Below are positions 51,401 to 59,334 of a stretch of DNA of 64,000 nt, piece by piece. Each line of letters opens with the position of its first letter. Within the stretch, counting starts at the first letter, position 1. The position numbers were made by a program, and so were the translations under genes. Below the pieces are notes generated by a model, which saw only the letters and a program-made list of their open reading frames with translations, was not told the DNA's origin and searched no databases. Source of the stretch: Actinomycetes bacterium (lineage in GTDB: Bacteria; Actinomycetota; Actinomycetes; Propionibacteriales; Propionibacteriaceae); the NCBI GenBank assembly GCA_023458095.1, contig JAEXAS010000013.1:1-64000 (forward strand). The letters are read 5' to 3'.

Positions 51401-52611
51401 ACCGCTCTGACGGCGGGCTGTGGGCTGCTGCCTGCGAAATGGCCTTTGCCGGCGGCGTCGGGCTGGAACTCGAAGTCGATAGCGTCGAAGCCCTCTTCAG
51501 CGAAGAACTCGGCGTTCTGCTGGCCGTTCACCCCGAGGACGAGGCAGAGACGATGCAGGCCCTGGCCGACCACGGGCTGGCCGACCTCAGCTCCATCGTC
51601 GGGCTCACCACACCGGACCGTCGCATTCATGTGCGCACCACTCTCGGTGAGGAACTCATCAATGAAGAGGTGCGCGACCTCGCCCAAGCCTGGGATGAGG
51701 TGTCGTGGCGGATGGCCACGTTGCGCGACAACCCCGAGTGCGCCGCCGAAGAGCATGCCCTGGTCGGCGCCGATCTCCCGGGCCTGGTCAACGAGCCCAC
51801 CTTCGACCCCACCGAGGACATCGCCGCACCCTATGTGAACACCGGAGTGCGTCCGACCGTCGCCATCCTGCGCGAGCAGGGAGTCAACAGCCACGTCGAG
51901 ACCGCCTACGCGTTCGCCGCAGCCGGCTTCGACGCCTACGACGTCCATATGACCGATCTGCAGAACGGCCGCTTCGACCTGGCCGATGCCGTCGGACTGG
52001 TTGCCGGTGGCGGCTTCTCCTACGGCGACACTCTGGGTGCCGGTGAAGGGTGGGCTCGCTCGATTCTGTTCAATCCGGCCCTGACTGAGGCCTTCAGCAC
52101 CTTCTTCGCTCGCTCCGACACCTTCGGGCTCGGCATCTGCAATGGGTGCCAGATGTTCGCCGCACTGGCCGACATCATCCCGGGCGCCGAGGCCTGGCCA
52201 CGGTTCACCCGCAATCGCTCTGAGCAATTCGAAGGTCGCCTGTCCCAGGTGGAGATTCTGGATTCGCCTTCGCTGTTCTTCACCGGCATGGCCGGCAGCA
52301 AACTGCCGGTGGCGGTGGCCCACGGCGAGGGCCTGGCCGACTTCTCGGTGCGTGGCGACCTGGCATCGGTAGTGCGAGCCGGGCGTTTCATCGATGCCCT
52401 GGGCAACCCCGCCACTGCCTATCCGGCCAACCCGAACGGGTCTCCGGACGGCCTGACGGCGGTCACCACCACCGACGGCCGGTTCACCGCGATGATGCCG
52501 CACCCCGAGCGGGTGGCCCGCAATGCCCAACTGTCCTGGACGCCCAGTCCTGCCGCTGAGCCCAGCGGTTGGCTCCGCATGTTCCGAAATGCGCGGGTGT
52601 GGATCGGCTGA
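48424..52611 (+). CDS. purL: Long-form phosphoribosylformylglycinamidine synthase with in-frame repeat insertion
   Basis: A 1395-residue single-chain FGAM synthase (PurS-, PurL- and PurQ-like parts in one protein). N-terminal domain, then [20 protein letters not shown] (residues about 300-319), two AIR-synthetase-like halves, and a C-terminal glutaminase with GICNGCQMF (catalytic Cys), AHGEG and [10 protein letters not shown]. About 100 residues (roughly 883-985) are translated CTTCGACAAGCTCAG repeats, inserted just before the [14 protein letters not shown] motif. That accounts for the excess over the ~1290-residue family norm. No frameshift: the array is a multiple of 3. Start GTG chosen over ATG 48394. 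Confidence 0.95.
   Translation: [1395 protein letters not shown]
51072..51378. repeat. In-frame 45-bp tandem array of the dispersed repeat inside purL
   Basis: A-type copies start at 51072, 51117, 51162, 51207, 51252 and 51297, each exactly 45 bp apart, and one inverted B copy is at 51355-51378. In the purL frame each A copy encodes [8 protein letters not shown]-like residues and the B copy encodes RWLSLSKP. Copies 2, 3 and 5 have substitutions (GACACGC, CGGCAGG, CTCCGGG) that keep the frame open. Confidence 0.98.
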
Positions 52612-52678
52612 GCGTCAGCTTTCCACCGGACCACTCAGGCAGTCTGCTCAGCGTCCGCTCGGGGGCGAGCCGGCCTGC

Positions 52679-53662
52679 TCAGTGAGTCAGGGTGTAGCGG
52701 TCGACGAGCCTGCCGGTGACGGTATAGAAGGCGAAGGTCAGCGTCGTGTTTGTCGCGGTCACCTTCTGGGCACCCCAGTTCTTGTTGTAGCGAACCGCGC
52801 TGCCAGAAATCGGCTTGCCGAAGCTGTAGCGAGGGGCGCCGCCGAGCCCGTTGACGAAGTAGACCATGTTCGCCTTCATGATCCGCTCGTAGGTGTGGGA
52901 GTGACCCGACAGCACCACATCGGCGCCCCAGGCCGCGAACGGCCAGCGCAGTGCCCGCGTCGAACCGTGAGTCTTGTCCGAGGAGTAGGGCGGATGGTGG
53001 TCGTAGACGACATTCCATGCCGACGTGGAGGCGGCCAGTTGCTTCTTCAGCCATCGTGCCTGCACCGAGGTGCTGCTGATGCCGTTGGGCTCTTGCCGGT
53101 TGGAGTTCAGGACGAAGAAGTGGATCGGGCCTTCAACGAAGTCGTAGTAGCGCTCGGTACCCGAACTGTTGGTGAATGATCGACCGGGCAGCCGGAAGTA
53201 GGACCGATAGGTACCGGGACCAGGCTTGGCGTCGCTGTAGTCATGGTTTCCCAGCGCCGGGAAGAAGGCGTTGCGCTTTGCCTTACCGTGCGGGCACGTG
53301 GTCCCCTTCGTGGTGATACCAGCCTGCCAGGCGCAGTAGAAAGCACCGGTGGAACGGTCGTAGCGGGTGCTGCCCCGGCCGCCGGCTGCGGCGTAGTAGT
53401 CGTCTCCGGTGGCGATGATGAAGGAGGGCTTCCAGCCCCGGACGAGCTTGGCCACCTTGGCGGCATTGCGATTTCCCATTCCGTAGTCGCCGATGACTGC
53501 GAAGCGGGTTGCAACCTGGGCGGCTATCGGAGTCGCCGTTGCGGACGCAGCTCGCTGAGGCGGTGCCGAACTCGGCGTCACGGGAGCCGCGGCCGTACAG
53601 CCGGTGGCGACCAGGCTGATCGCCACGATCGCCGCACTGACAGTGATGAATCGCTTCACCAT
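52679..53662 (-). CDS. Secreted purple-acid-phosphatase-like metallophosphoesterase lipoprotein
   Basis: A 327-residue calcineurin-fold phosphatase. The signal ends LVATGC, suggesting a lipoprotein. Metal-binding motifs run in order: VIGDYG, GDDYY, ALGNHDYS, DHHPPY and GHSHTYERI, the full purple acid phosphatase set. Substrate unknown; probably phosphate scavenging outside the membrane. ATG at 53662 with a strong AAAGGAGGG ribosome-binding site. The 130-bp upstream gap to the transporter gene probably carries its promoter. Confidence 0.92.
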   Translation of the reverse strand: MVKRFITVSAAIVAISLVATGCTAAAPVTPSSAPPQRAASATATPIAAQVATRFAVIGDYGMGNRNAAKVAKLVRGWKPSFIIATGDDYYAAAGGRGSTRYDRSTGAFYCAWQAGITTKGTTCPHGKAKRNAFFPALGNHDYSDAKPGPGTYRSYFRLPGRSFTNSSGTERYYDFVEGPIHFFVLNSNRQEPNGISSTSVQARWLKKQLAASTSAWNVVYDHHPPYSSDKTHGSTRALRWPFAAWGADVVLSGHSHTYERIMKANMVYFVNGLGGAPRYSFGKPISGSAVRYNKNWGAQKVTATNTTLTFAFYTVTGRLVDRYTLTH

Positions 53663-53792
53663 CGCCCTCCTTTGGCTATCCCCCGCCTCAACGCTACTCA
53701 GCCTGGGAACAGCAGGAATACTCACTCGCTGCCGAGTCGCCCCACGCGGTGGTGATGGCGCTGGTCGCGGTGCGCGGCTGGCCATTCACCGC

Positions 53793-54569
53793 TCAGCCAG
53801 CCACGGCACCGAGCACGTAGATGGCCAGGAAGCCAAGGAAGAACATCGCCCCCAAGGTGACCGATTCCTTCTCCTCATGGGCTTCGACGAGCAACTCCTC
53901 AACGACTAGGTAGAGCAGGGCGGCCGCACCGAAGGCCAGAACCGCCGACATCACCTCGGTGCCCGCGCCCTGCAACAGTGCCGCGCCGCCGATAGCCCCG
54001 ACCGCGGTGACCAGCCCCAGGCCGAGCGCCACCAGGGCTGCCCGCACCTTGCTCAGACCCGCGTCGGTCAGTTCACCCATCAAAGACAATCCCAGAAACA
54101 AGATCTCCAAAGTCAACGCGATGGTCAGCACCAGCGCTTGGGCGAATCCCAACTGGGCGCCGACTCCGATCAGGATTCCGTCCAGCAGCAGGTCGATGGC
54201 CATGGCGGCGAGCATGCCGATCGGCAATGCCACCGTGGCGGCCTTGGTCAGCGTCTTCACCCGCAAACCGTGGGCCGCCTCGCGATGTGCTTCGGCGGCC
54301 TCCTCGGTCTTGCGTCCATAGGCGCCCAGCGCCAGCACCAGAATCGCACCAGCAGCGAAACCGGCCACCGCCCAGATCAACTGATGTTCGGCCTGGAGTT
54401 CCGGCATGATTTCGCCCACCAGGGCGGCCATGACCACACCGGCGGCGAAGTGCTGAATGCCGGAAACGACGCGCGCCCCCGGTGGGCGCACCAAGGCGAT
54501 AATCGAGCCGATCACGGCAGCAGCAACGGGGAAAGCCACTAAAAGGGCGGCGCGAGCAACCACATCCAC
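53793..54569 (-). CDS. ZIP-like metal transporter
   Basis: A 258-residue integral membrane protein with about seven to eight membrane segments, resembling ZIP transporters (HFAAGVVMAALVGEIMPE, EILFLGLSLMGEL). The classical HNxPEG metal motif is replaced by DLLLDG in the equivalent helix, so its ion selectivity is uncertain. GTG at 54569 is preferred: a CACTAT -10-like box ends 6 nt upstream. A cytoplasmic His/Glu segment (VEAHEEKES) lies near the C-terminus. Confidence 0.85.
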   Translation of the reverse strand: MDVVARAALLVAFPVAAAVIGSIIALVRPPGARVVSGIQHFAAGVVMAALVGEIMPELQAEHQLIWAVAGFAAGAILVLALGAYGRKTEEAAEAHREAAHGLRVKTLTKAATVALPIGMLAAMAIDLLLDGILIGVGAQLGFAQALVLTIALTLEILFLGLSLMGELTDAGLSKVRAALVALGLGLVTAVGAIGGAALLQGAGTEVMSAVLAFGAAALLYLVVEELLVEAHEEKESVTLGAMFFLGFLAIYVLGAVAG

Positions 54570-54663
54570 GGCGCAATAGTGGCAGCCTGCGGCGTGTTCA
54601 CCGAAATCCACTTTCCGGAAATGGACGCCCGCTAGGATCCGTGCCGTTGAGGGGAGCCCACCG

Positions 54664-55758
54664 ATGGCAGCACTGGTTCACACAAGAGCCCTCCGACTCG
54701 TCACCATGGTGAGCGCAGCGGTGCTCACCGTCGGCGCCGTTCCCGGCCTTCCGAGCGCGCAGGCGCAGACCGTCGCGGCGCTGCCGATGGCCGAGTCCAA
54801 CAGCGTGATCACGATCGGCTGGGCCGGCGATATGACTCCCGGCTCCAGCGCCGGCAATCCCGGTCACGGCGGCCGGGATCTGTTCACCAAGGTCCGCACC
54901 CAACTGCGCGAGCCCGATCTCATGATCGTCAATCTCGAGGGCACCTACGCCACTGCGGGCGGCCCGACCAAATGCGACGGATCGACCTCCGGCTCGTGTT
55001 TCACCTTCCGCGCCCCCTTGTCCTATGCCAAAGCGTTGCGCTGGTCGGGTATCGATGCGGTGAGCTTGGCCAATAACCACACCTACGACTTCAAGGCACG
55101 CGGTCTGGCCCAGACCAAGGCCCAACTCAAAGCCAACAAGATCGCCTATACCGGGATGGCCGGCCAGATCACCATGCGCCGGGTGAAAGGCATGACGGTC
55201 GCCGTGATCGGCTTTTCGCCCTATTCCCGCAACAACAATGTCAACGACATCGCCAACGCGACCCGGCTGGTGAAGCGGGCAGCGAAGAAGGCCGATGTGG
55301 TCGTGGTCGTGGCCCACCTCGGCGCGGAAGGAGTCGACAAGCGGCACACCCCGAAGAAGGCCGAGTACGCCTACGGTGAGCGCCGCGGGAATCCGCGGGC
55401 CTTCGCTCACGCCGTCGTCAAGGCCGGAGCCGATCTGGTACTCGGTTCTGGTCCGCACGTACTTCGCGGGATCGAAAAGTACCGAGGACGCCTGATCGCC
55501 TACTCCCTGGGCAACTTCGCCGGGAAGAACTTCAACACCCGCGGCTTGGGCGGCATCTCCGGCATCCTCACCGTCCAGCTCACCAAGAAGGGCACCGTCC
55601 ACGGCGGCCAATTCGTGTCGGTAATCCTCGGCTCCGTCTCCGGGGTGCCTGCGCTGGACCGGAAGAACCGAGGGTTGAAGCTGGTGCGTTCGCTGTCCCG
55701 ACAGGACTTCACCAGCACCTTCGCACTCGATCCCACAACAGGGCGATTCACGCACTGA
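54664..55758 (+). CDS. Secreted CapA-family (PGA_cap) metallophosphoesterase-like protein
   Basis: A 364-residue exported CapA-like protein. N-terminal signal peptide (cleavage near AQAQ). Family motifs IGWAGDMTPG, MIVNLEGTYA, SLANNHTYDF, VVVVAHLGAEG and SGPHVLRG, SLGNFAG run in order, forming a binuclear metal site. CapA proteins are linked to poly-gamma-glutamate capsule in bacilli, but many homologues have unknown function. ATG after GGGGAG; TAGGAT near 54632 is a -10 candidate. Diverges from the ZIP-like transporter. Confidence 0.9.
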   Translation: MAALVHTRALRLVTMVSAAVLTVGAVPGLPSAQAQTVAALPMAESNSVITIGWAGDMTPGSSAGNPGHGGRDLFTKVRTQLREPDLMIVNLEGTYATAGGPTKCDGSTSGSCFTFRAPLSYAKALRWSGIDAVSLANNHTYDFKARGLAQTKAQLKANKIAYTGMAGQITMRRVKGMTVAVIGFSPYSRNNNVNDIANATRLVKRAAKKADVVVVVAHLGAEGVDKRHTPKKAEYAYGERRGNPRAFAHAVVKAGADLVLGSGPHVLRGIEKYRGRLIAYSLGNFAGKNFNTRGLGGISGILTVQLTKKGTVHGGQFVSVILGSVSGVPALDRKNRGLKLVRSLSRQDFTSTFALDPTTGRFTH

Positions 55759-55810
55759 TCCGATTCGACCATTGACCTGAACCTGTGGGCCATCGCGTCC
55801 GGCCGCGGGC

Positions 55811-55816
55811 TAATCT
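55811..55816 (+). promoter_or_regulatory. -10 box (TAATCT) for a leaderless small-membrane-protein gene
   Basis: TAATCT, close to the TATAAT consensus, ends 6 nt before the GTG at 55823. Confidence 0.5.
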
Positions 55817-55822
55817 GAGGCG

Positions 55823-56155
55823 GTGAGCTCCTTCCCTGAACCCTCCACTCAGGAACCGACAAACGAAGAACTGTGGACGCAGCCACCCTCCGATCCCGGT
55901 GCTGCCCACGTGCCCGTAGTCAAACCGACACCTGGGTCGCCACCGTCGGCGTTGCCCCCTGCGGTGACTCCCACCAAAGAACCCGCTCACCGTGGCGGAG
56001 CGCTGGCCTTGGCTATCACCTCGTTGGCCCTGGCCATTCCGCTGACCGCGATCGCTAGCGACACTGGTGGTTTCGCCGGTCTGATCATCAGTTGGATCAG
56101 CATTGTGGCGGTCAATGTCGCCTTCACCTTCAGCAGGCAACCCCGTCGCCACTAG
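55823..56155 (+). CDS. Small membrane protein
   Basis: A 110-residue protein: a Pro-rich disordered N-terminus (residues 1-58) and two membrane segments (ALALAITSLALAIPLTAI; GGFAGLIISWISIVAVNVAF, 20 residues) with a basic tail. Reminiscent of DUF4190-like small actinobacterial membrane proteins. GTG start with a leaderless box. No function known. Confidence 0.7.
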   Translation: MSSFPEPSTQEPTNEELWTQPPSDPGAAHVPVVKPTPGSPPSALPPAVTPTKEPAHRGGALALAITSLALAIPLTAIASDTGGFAGLIISWISIVAVNVAFTFSRQPRRH

Positions 56156-56534
56156 GGTCGTCGACCGCCCGGCGCCCCGTGATCGGGCGCGGTCGGTGGC
56201 CCATCGCAGACTTGCGCCACGACATCAGAGCGCATTATGTTGACCACCGTGATCACCAACGCGTGCCGTCTTGCCGATCTGCCCTGTGCAGCGTCGACGA
56301 TGATGCGTGCGCGAATGTGTTGCCGTTGATCCTCTCGATCCGGCAACCCCTGTAGATGGCCCCTGCGGTGATGATCCCGTGGTGATGATCCTGTGGCGAT
56401 AACCCTGGCGGCCAGCCTCTGACATCGTGAATGCGGACGCCCAGTCCGCCTCCTCGTTGCCGGGTCGAGTTCCCCCGACCCACAGCCGTCCTGTGCCCTG
56501 ACCGGGATGGACGGCGCCCAACCATCGAGGCTCC
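56156..56534 (+). promoter_or_regulatory. Long non-coding leader of the metNIQ operon
   Basis: A 379-bp gap with no convincing ORF. A -10-like TATGTT is at 56236-56241, so a leader of about 285 nt is possible. A 7-bp hairpin GTTGCCG (56319-56325) / CGGCAAC (56341-56347), then three 14-bp direct repeats (56362-56402, CCTGCGGTGATGAT-like), lie downstream. A SAM-sensing RNA would fit the operon, but I cannot align the sequence with a known SAM riboswitch. Confidence 0.45.
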
Positions 56535-57656
56535 ATGATTGCCGTCACCGACCTACACAAGGTCTACCAACAAGCCGAAAACCGAATCACCGCACTCGAC
56601 GGGGTGACCCTGAGGGTGCCTCGCGGCCACGTCCATGGGGTGATCGGCGCCTCCGGGGCCGGCAAGTCGACTCTGGTGCGTTGCCTCGCCATGCTCGAAC
56701 GCCCCAGCGCCGGCACGGTGGAGATCAACGGAACCGAACTCACCGCCGTACCACCGGCAGCCCTGCGCAAGGCCCGCCGACGGCTCGGGGTGGCGTTCCA
56801 ACATGCCAATCTCTTCGATTCGCGCACGGTGGCCGGGAACGTCAGCTATCCCCTGGAGTTGGCCAAGGTGAACCGGACGCAGCGCCAGGCGAAGACAGCC
56901 GAACTGCTGGAGTTGGTCGGCTTGGCCGGGGCACGCAATGCCTATCCCGCCCAGCTCTCGGGTGGACAGCGCCAGCGGGTCGGCATCGCCCGGGCGCTGG
57001 CGACCGATCCTGACGTCCTGCTCTGCGACGAGCCCACCAGCGCCCTCGACCCGGCCACCACTGCCGAGATTCTCGACCTGATCGCTGCGCTGCGGGAACG
57101 GCTCGGCCTGGCCGTCCTGGTGATCACCCACGAGATGGGAGTGGTCAAGCGCATCTGCGATTCGGTGTCCCTGTTGGAGGCCGGCCGCCTTGTGGAGTCC
57201 GGCAGTCTGGCTGAGGTTGTCGGCCGGTTCGGCAGCCGGCTCAGTGAAGCGCTGATCGGACCACCACCCAACCGGTTGGCTACCTCCCCCACAGTGGAGC
57301 TGCTGGAACAGCTCAGCTCGACTCGTCCCGGCGCGATCGAGACCGCCGCCGATCGGCTCGGCGTCACGGTGCCGGTGGTGGCCGCAACAGTGGAGGAGCT
57401 CGCCGGAATCACCTTTCGGCGAGCGCGTGTGGGTGTTCCCGCATCGCTGACCCCACTGCAGGTGATCGCCGCGCTGCAGCACGGTGGCGCCCAGGCGCGA
57501 CCCAACGTGGAACTGCTGCTGGCCGACACCGAGACCACAGCACCGAGCGTGCAGCCATCGGATGCGGTGTCCGCCGATGCGGTGCCAGCCGATGCGGTGC
57601 CAGCCGATGCGGTGCCCTCACCTGCAGCGCCAGCCGATGAGGCGGTGTCGGCATGA
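56535..57656 (+). CDS. metN: Methionine ABC transporter ATP-binding protein
   Basis: A 373-residue ATPase of the methionine uptake system. Walker A GASGAGKST, Q-loop FQHANLF, signature LSGGQRQRVGIARAL, Walker B VLLCDEPTSAL. Residues 240-325 resemble the regulatory NIL domain (PGAIETAADRLGVTVPVV). The extreme C-terminus is a low-complexity Ala/Asp/Val tail built from four 15-bp repeats. First gene of metN-metI-metQ, overlapping metI by ATGA. Confidence 0.95.
   Translation: MIAVTDLHKVYQQAENRITALDGVTLRVPRGHVHGVIGASGAGKSTLVRCLAMLERPSAGTVEINGTELTAVPPAALRKARRRLGVAFQHANLFDSRTVAGNVSYPLELAKVNRTQRQAKTAELLELVGLAGARNAYPAQLSGGQRQRVGIARALATDPDVLLCDEPTSALDPATTAEILDLIAALRERLGLAVLVITHEMGVVKRICDSVSLLEAGRLVESGSLAEVVGRFGSRLSEALIGPPPNRLATSPTVELLEQLSSTRPGAIETAADRLGVTVPVVAATVEELAGITFRRARVGVPASLTPLQVIAALQHGGAQARPNVELLLADTETTAPSVQPSDAVSADAVPADAVPADAVPSPAAPADEAVSA
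57561..57620. repeat. 15-bp coding minisatellite at the metN 3' end
   Basis: GATGCGGTG recurs at 57561, 57576, 57591 and 57606, exactly 15 bp apart, encoding DAVSA/DAVPA units in the tail of MetN. Confidence 0.93.
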
Positions 57657-58330
57657 ACCTCAGCGAACTGTTCGCCAACCCGGCCATCACCAGGGCTCTG
57701 TGGCCGGCCTTCGTCGAAACCGTCCAGATGGTCGGCATCGCCGCTATCGCCACCGTGATCATCGGCCTGCCGATCGGAGTCATCCTGTTCTTGACCCGAC
57801 CCGGCGGAATCGCCGCGAACCGCGGAATCAACGTCGCACTGGGCAGCGTCGTGGTCAACCTCACCCGCGCCGTTCCGTACGCGATTCTGATGCTGACCCT
57901 GGTGCCCTTCACCCGATTCCTGGTCGGCACCTCGCTGGGCCCGATTGCCGCTTCGGTGTCGCTCACCATCGCCTGCTCGCCCTTCTTCGCCCGGTTGGTC
58001 GAGGCCGCTCTGCGCGAGGTCCACCCGGGCAAGGTGGACGCCGCGCACGCGATGGGGTCAAGCCGCCTTCAGACGGTGTGGAAGGTGTTGATTCCCGAAG
58101 CCGCTCCCGCCCTGGCCGCGGGGGTCACGACCACCGTCGTCACCCTGATCGGCTACTCCGCCATGGCCGGCCTGATCGGTGGCGGCGGCCTGGGACGGCT
58201 GGCCTACAACTACGGCTACCAGCGTTTTCAGCCCGAGGTGATGGTCGTCATCTTGATCATCCTGCTCGCGCTGGTTCACCTCGTGCAGTGGAGCGGCGAC
58301 GTGCTCGTGCGCCGTCTGGACCACCGATGA
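57653..58330 (+). CDS. metI: Methionine ABC transporter permease
   Basis: A 225-residue membrane protein with five to six membrane segments and the permease EAA-type loop (VEAALREVHPGKVDAAHAMG, residues near 115-134). The C-terminus YQRFQPEVMVVILIILLALV is typical for MetI (20 residues). Start overlaps metN (ATGA). Confidence 0.95.
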   Translation: MNLSELFANPAITRALWPAFVETVQMVGIAAIATVIIGLPIGVILFLTRPGGIAANRGINVALGSVVVNLTRAVPYAILMLTLVPFTRFLVGTSLGPIAASVSLTIACSPFFARLVEAALREVHPGKVDAAHAMGSSRLQTVWKVLIPEAAPALAAGVTTTVVTLIGYSAMAGLIGGGGLGRLAYNYGYQRFQPEVMVVILIILLALVHLVQWSGDVLVRRLDHR

Positions 58331-58427
58331 CCCCCACAGATTTCCGTCGCGACTGCGGCGGGGAAGAGCCGGCGAACCCGGCACCCACCACTGGCCCCAA
58401 CCCAGGGCCAAAACCGAAGGAGTACCC

Positions 58428-59258
58428 ATGGGCAACGTGAGAAAGACACTGACAGCGGCGACCATTGCAGTGGCGGCGATGACCCTGGCCGCCTGCGGTG
58501 CCACCCCCACCGCGCCGACCACCGCCAGCGACCTCACCACCGTGACGGTCGGGGCCAGCCCGTCCCCGCATGCCAAGATCCTGCAGTTCATCCAAGACAA
58601 CCTGGCCGCCAAGGCGGGCATCACGCTGAAGATCGTCGAATATGACGACTACGTCCAGCCGAACGAGGCCCTGGCCTCCGGCGAGTTGGACGCGAATTAC
58701 TTCCAGCACCTGCCCTATCTGGAGGCGCAGATCAAGGACAAGGGATACGCCTTCGATCACGGCGTCGGGGTTCACATCGAGCCCTACGCGGCATTCTCCA
58801 AGAAGTTCACCTCGATCACCGATCTGCCCGATGGAGCGACCATCGCCATCACCAACGATGCGTCCAACCAGATCCGGGGACTGCGACTGTTGGCCGAGGC
58901 CGGGCTCTTGAAGGACCTCACCGACAGTTCCACGGCCCTGAACCTGACCACGGCTCAGAATCCGCATGGTTATGTCTTCGAGGAGAATCAGTCCGAAGTG
59001 ATCGTGCAGCAGTTGGCTGATCCCAAGGTCGACCTGGCCTTCATCAATGGCAACTTCATCCTCAGCGCGGGGCTGAACACTGCCGATGCACTACTGGTGG
59101 AGAAGGTTGCCGGAAATCCGTACGCCAATCTGCTGGTGTGGCGCACCGACAACACCAACCCCGGTGTTGCCAAGCTGGAGGAACTCCTGCACAGCCCGGA
59201 GGTCAAGGCCTACATCACCAAGACCTGGCCGGCCGGCGATGTGACACCGGGATCCTGA
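58428..59258 (+). CDS. metQ: Methionine-binding lipoprotein
   Basis: A 276-residue NlpA/MetQ-type substrate-binding lipoprotein. Signal peptide ends AMTLAACGATP with lipobox LAAC. The mature part has VGASPSPHAKILQFI, the NANYF-like LDANYFQHLPYLE and VDLAFINGNFILSAG that line the methionine pocket. Preceded by AAGGAG-like GAAGGAG, 97 bp after metI. Followed by a strong hairpin. Confidence 0.95.
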   Translation: MGNVRKTLTAATIAVAAMTLAACGATPTAPTTASDLTTVTVGASPSPHAKILQFIQDNLAAKAGITLKIVEYDDYVQPNEALASGELDANYFQHLPYLEAQIKDKGYAFDHGVGVHIEPYAAFSKKFTSITDLPDGATIAITNDASNQIRGLRLLAEAGLLKDLTDSSTALNLTTAQNPHGYVFEENQSEVIVQQLADPKVDLAFINGNFILSAGLNTADALLVEKVAGNPYANLLVWRTDNTNPGVAKLEELLHSPEVKAYITKTWPAGDVTPGS

Positions 59259-59265
59259 TCCGGCA

Positions 59266-59304
59266 CCCGCGTCGGAGGTGGCATCTGGCCGCCTCCGACG
59301 CGGG
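59266..59304 (+). terminator. Hairpin terminator after metQ
   Basis: Perfect 13-bp arms CCCGCGTCGGAGG (59266-59278) and CCTCCGACGCGGG (59292-59304), 13-nt loop, no T-run, so an I-shaped terminator of the kind common in actinobacteria. Confidence 0.8.
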
Positions 59305-59334
59305 CCGGCCCCCCATCAAGCAATACTGATCGCC

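Noticed and set aside
56236..56534. A canonical SAM-I or SAM-IV riboswitch upstream of metN
   Set aside because: Only a short GGCAACC-like stretch matches, and it pairs locally with GTTGCCG instead of forming the expected core; kept as an open question, not a feature.
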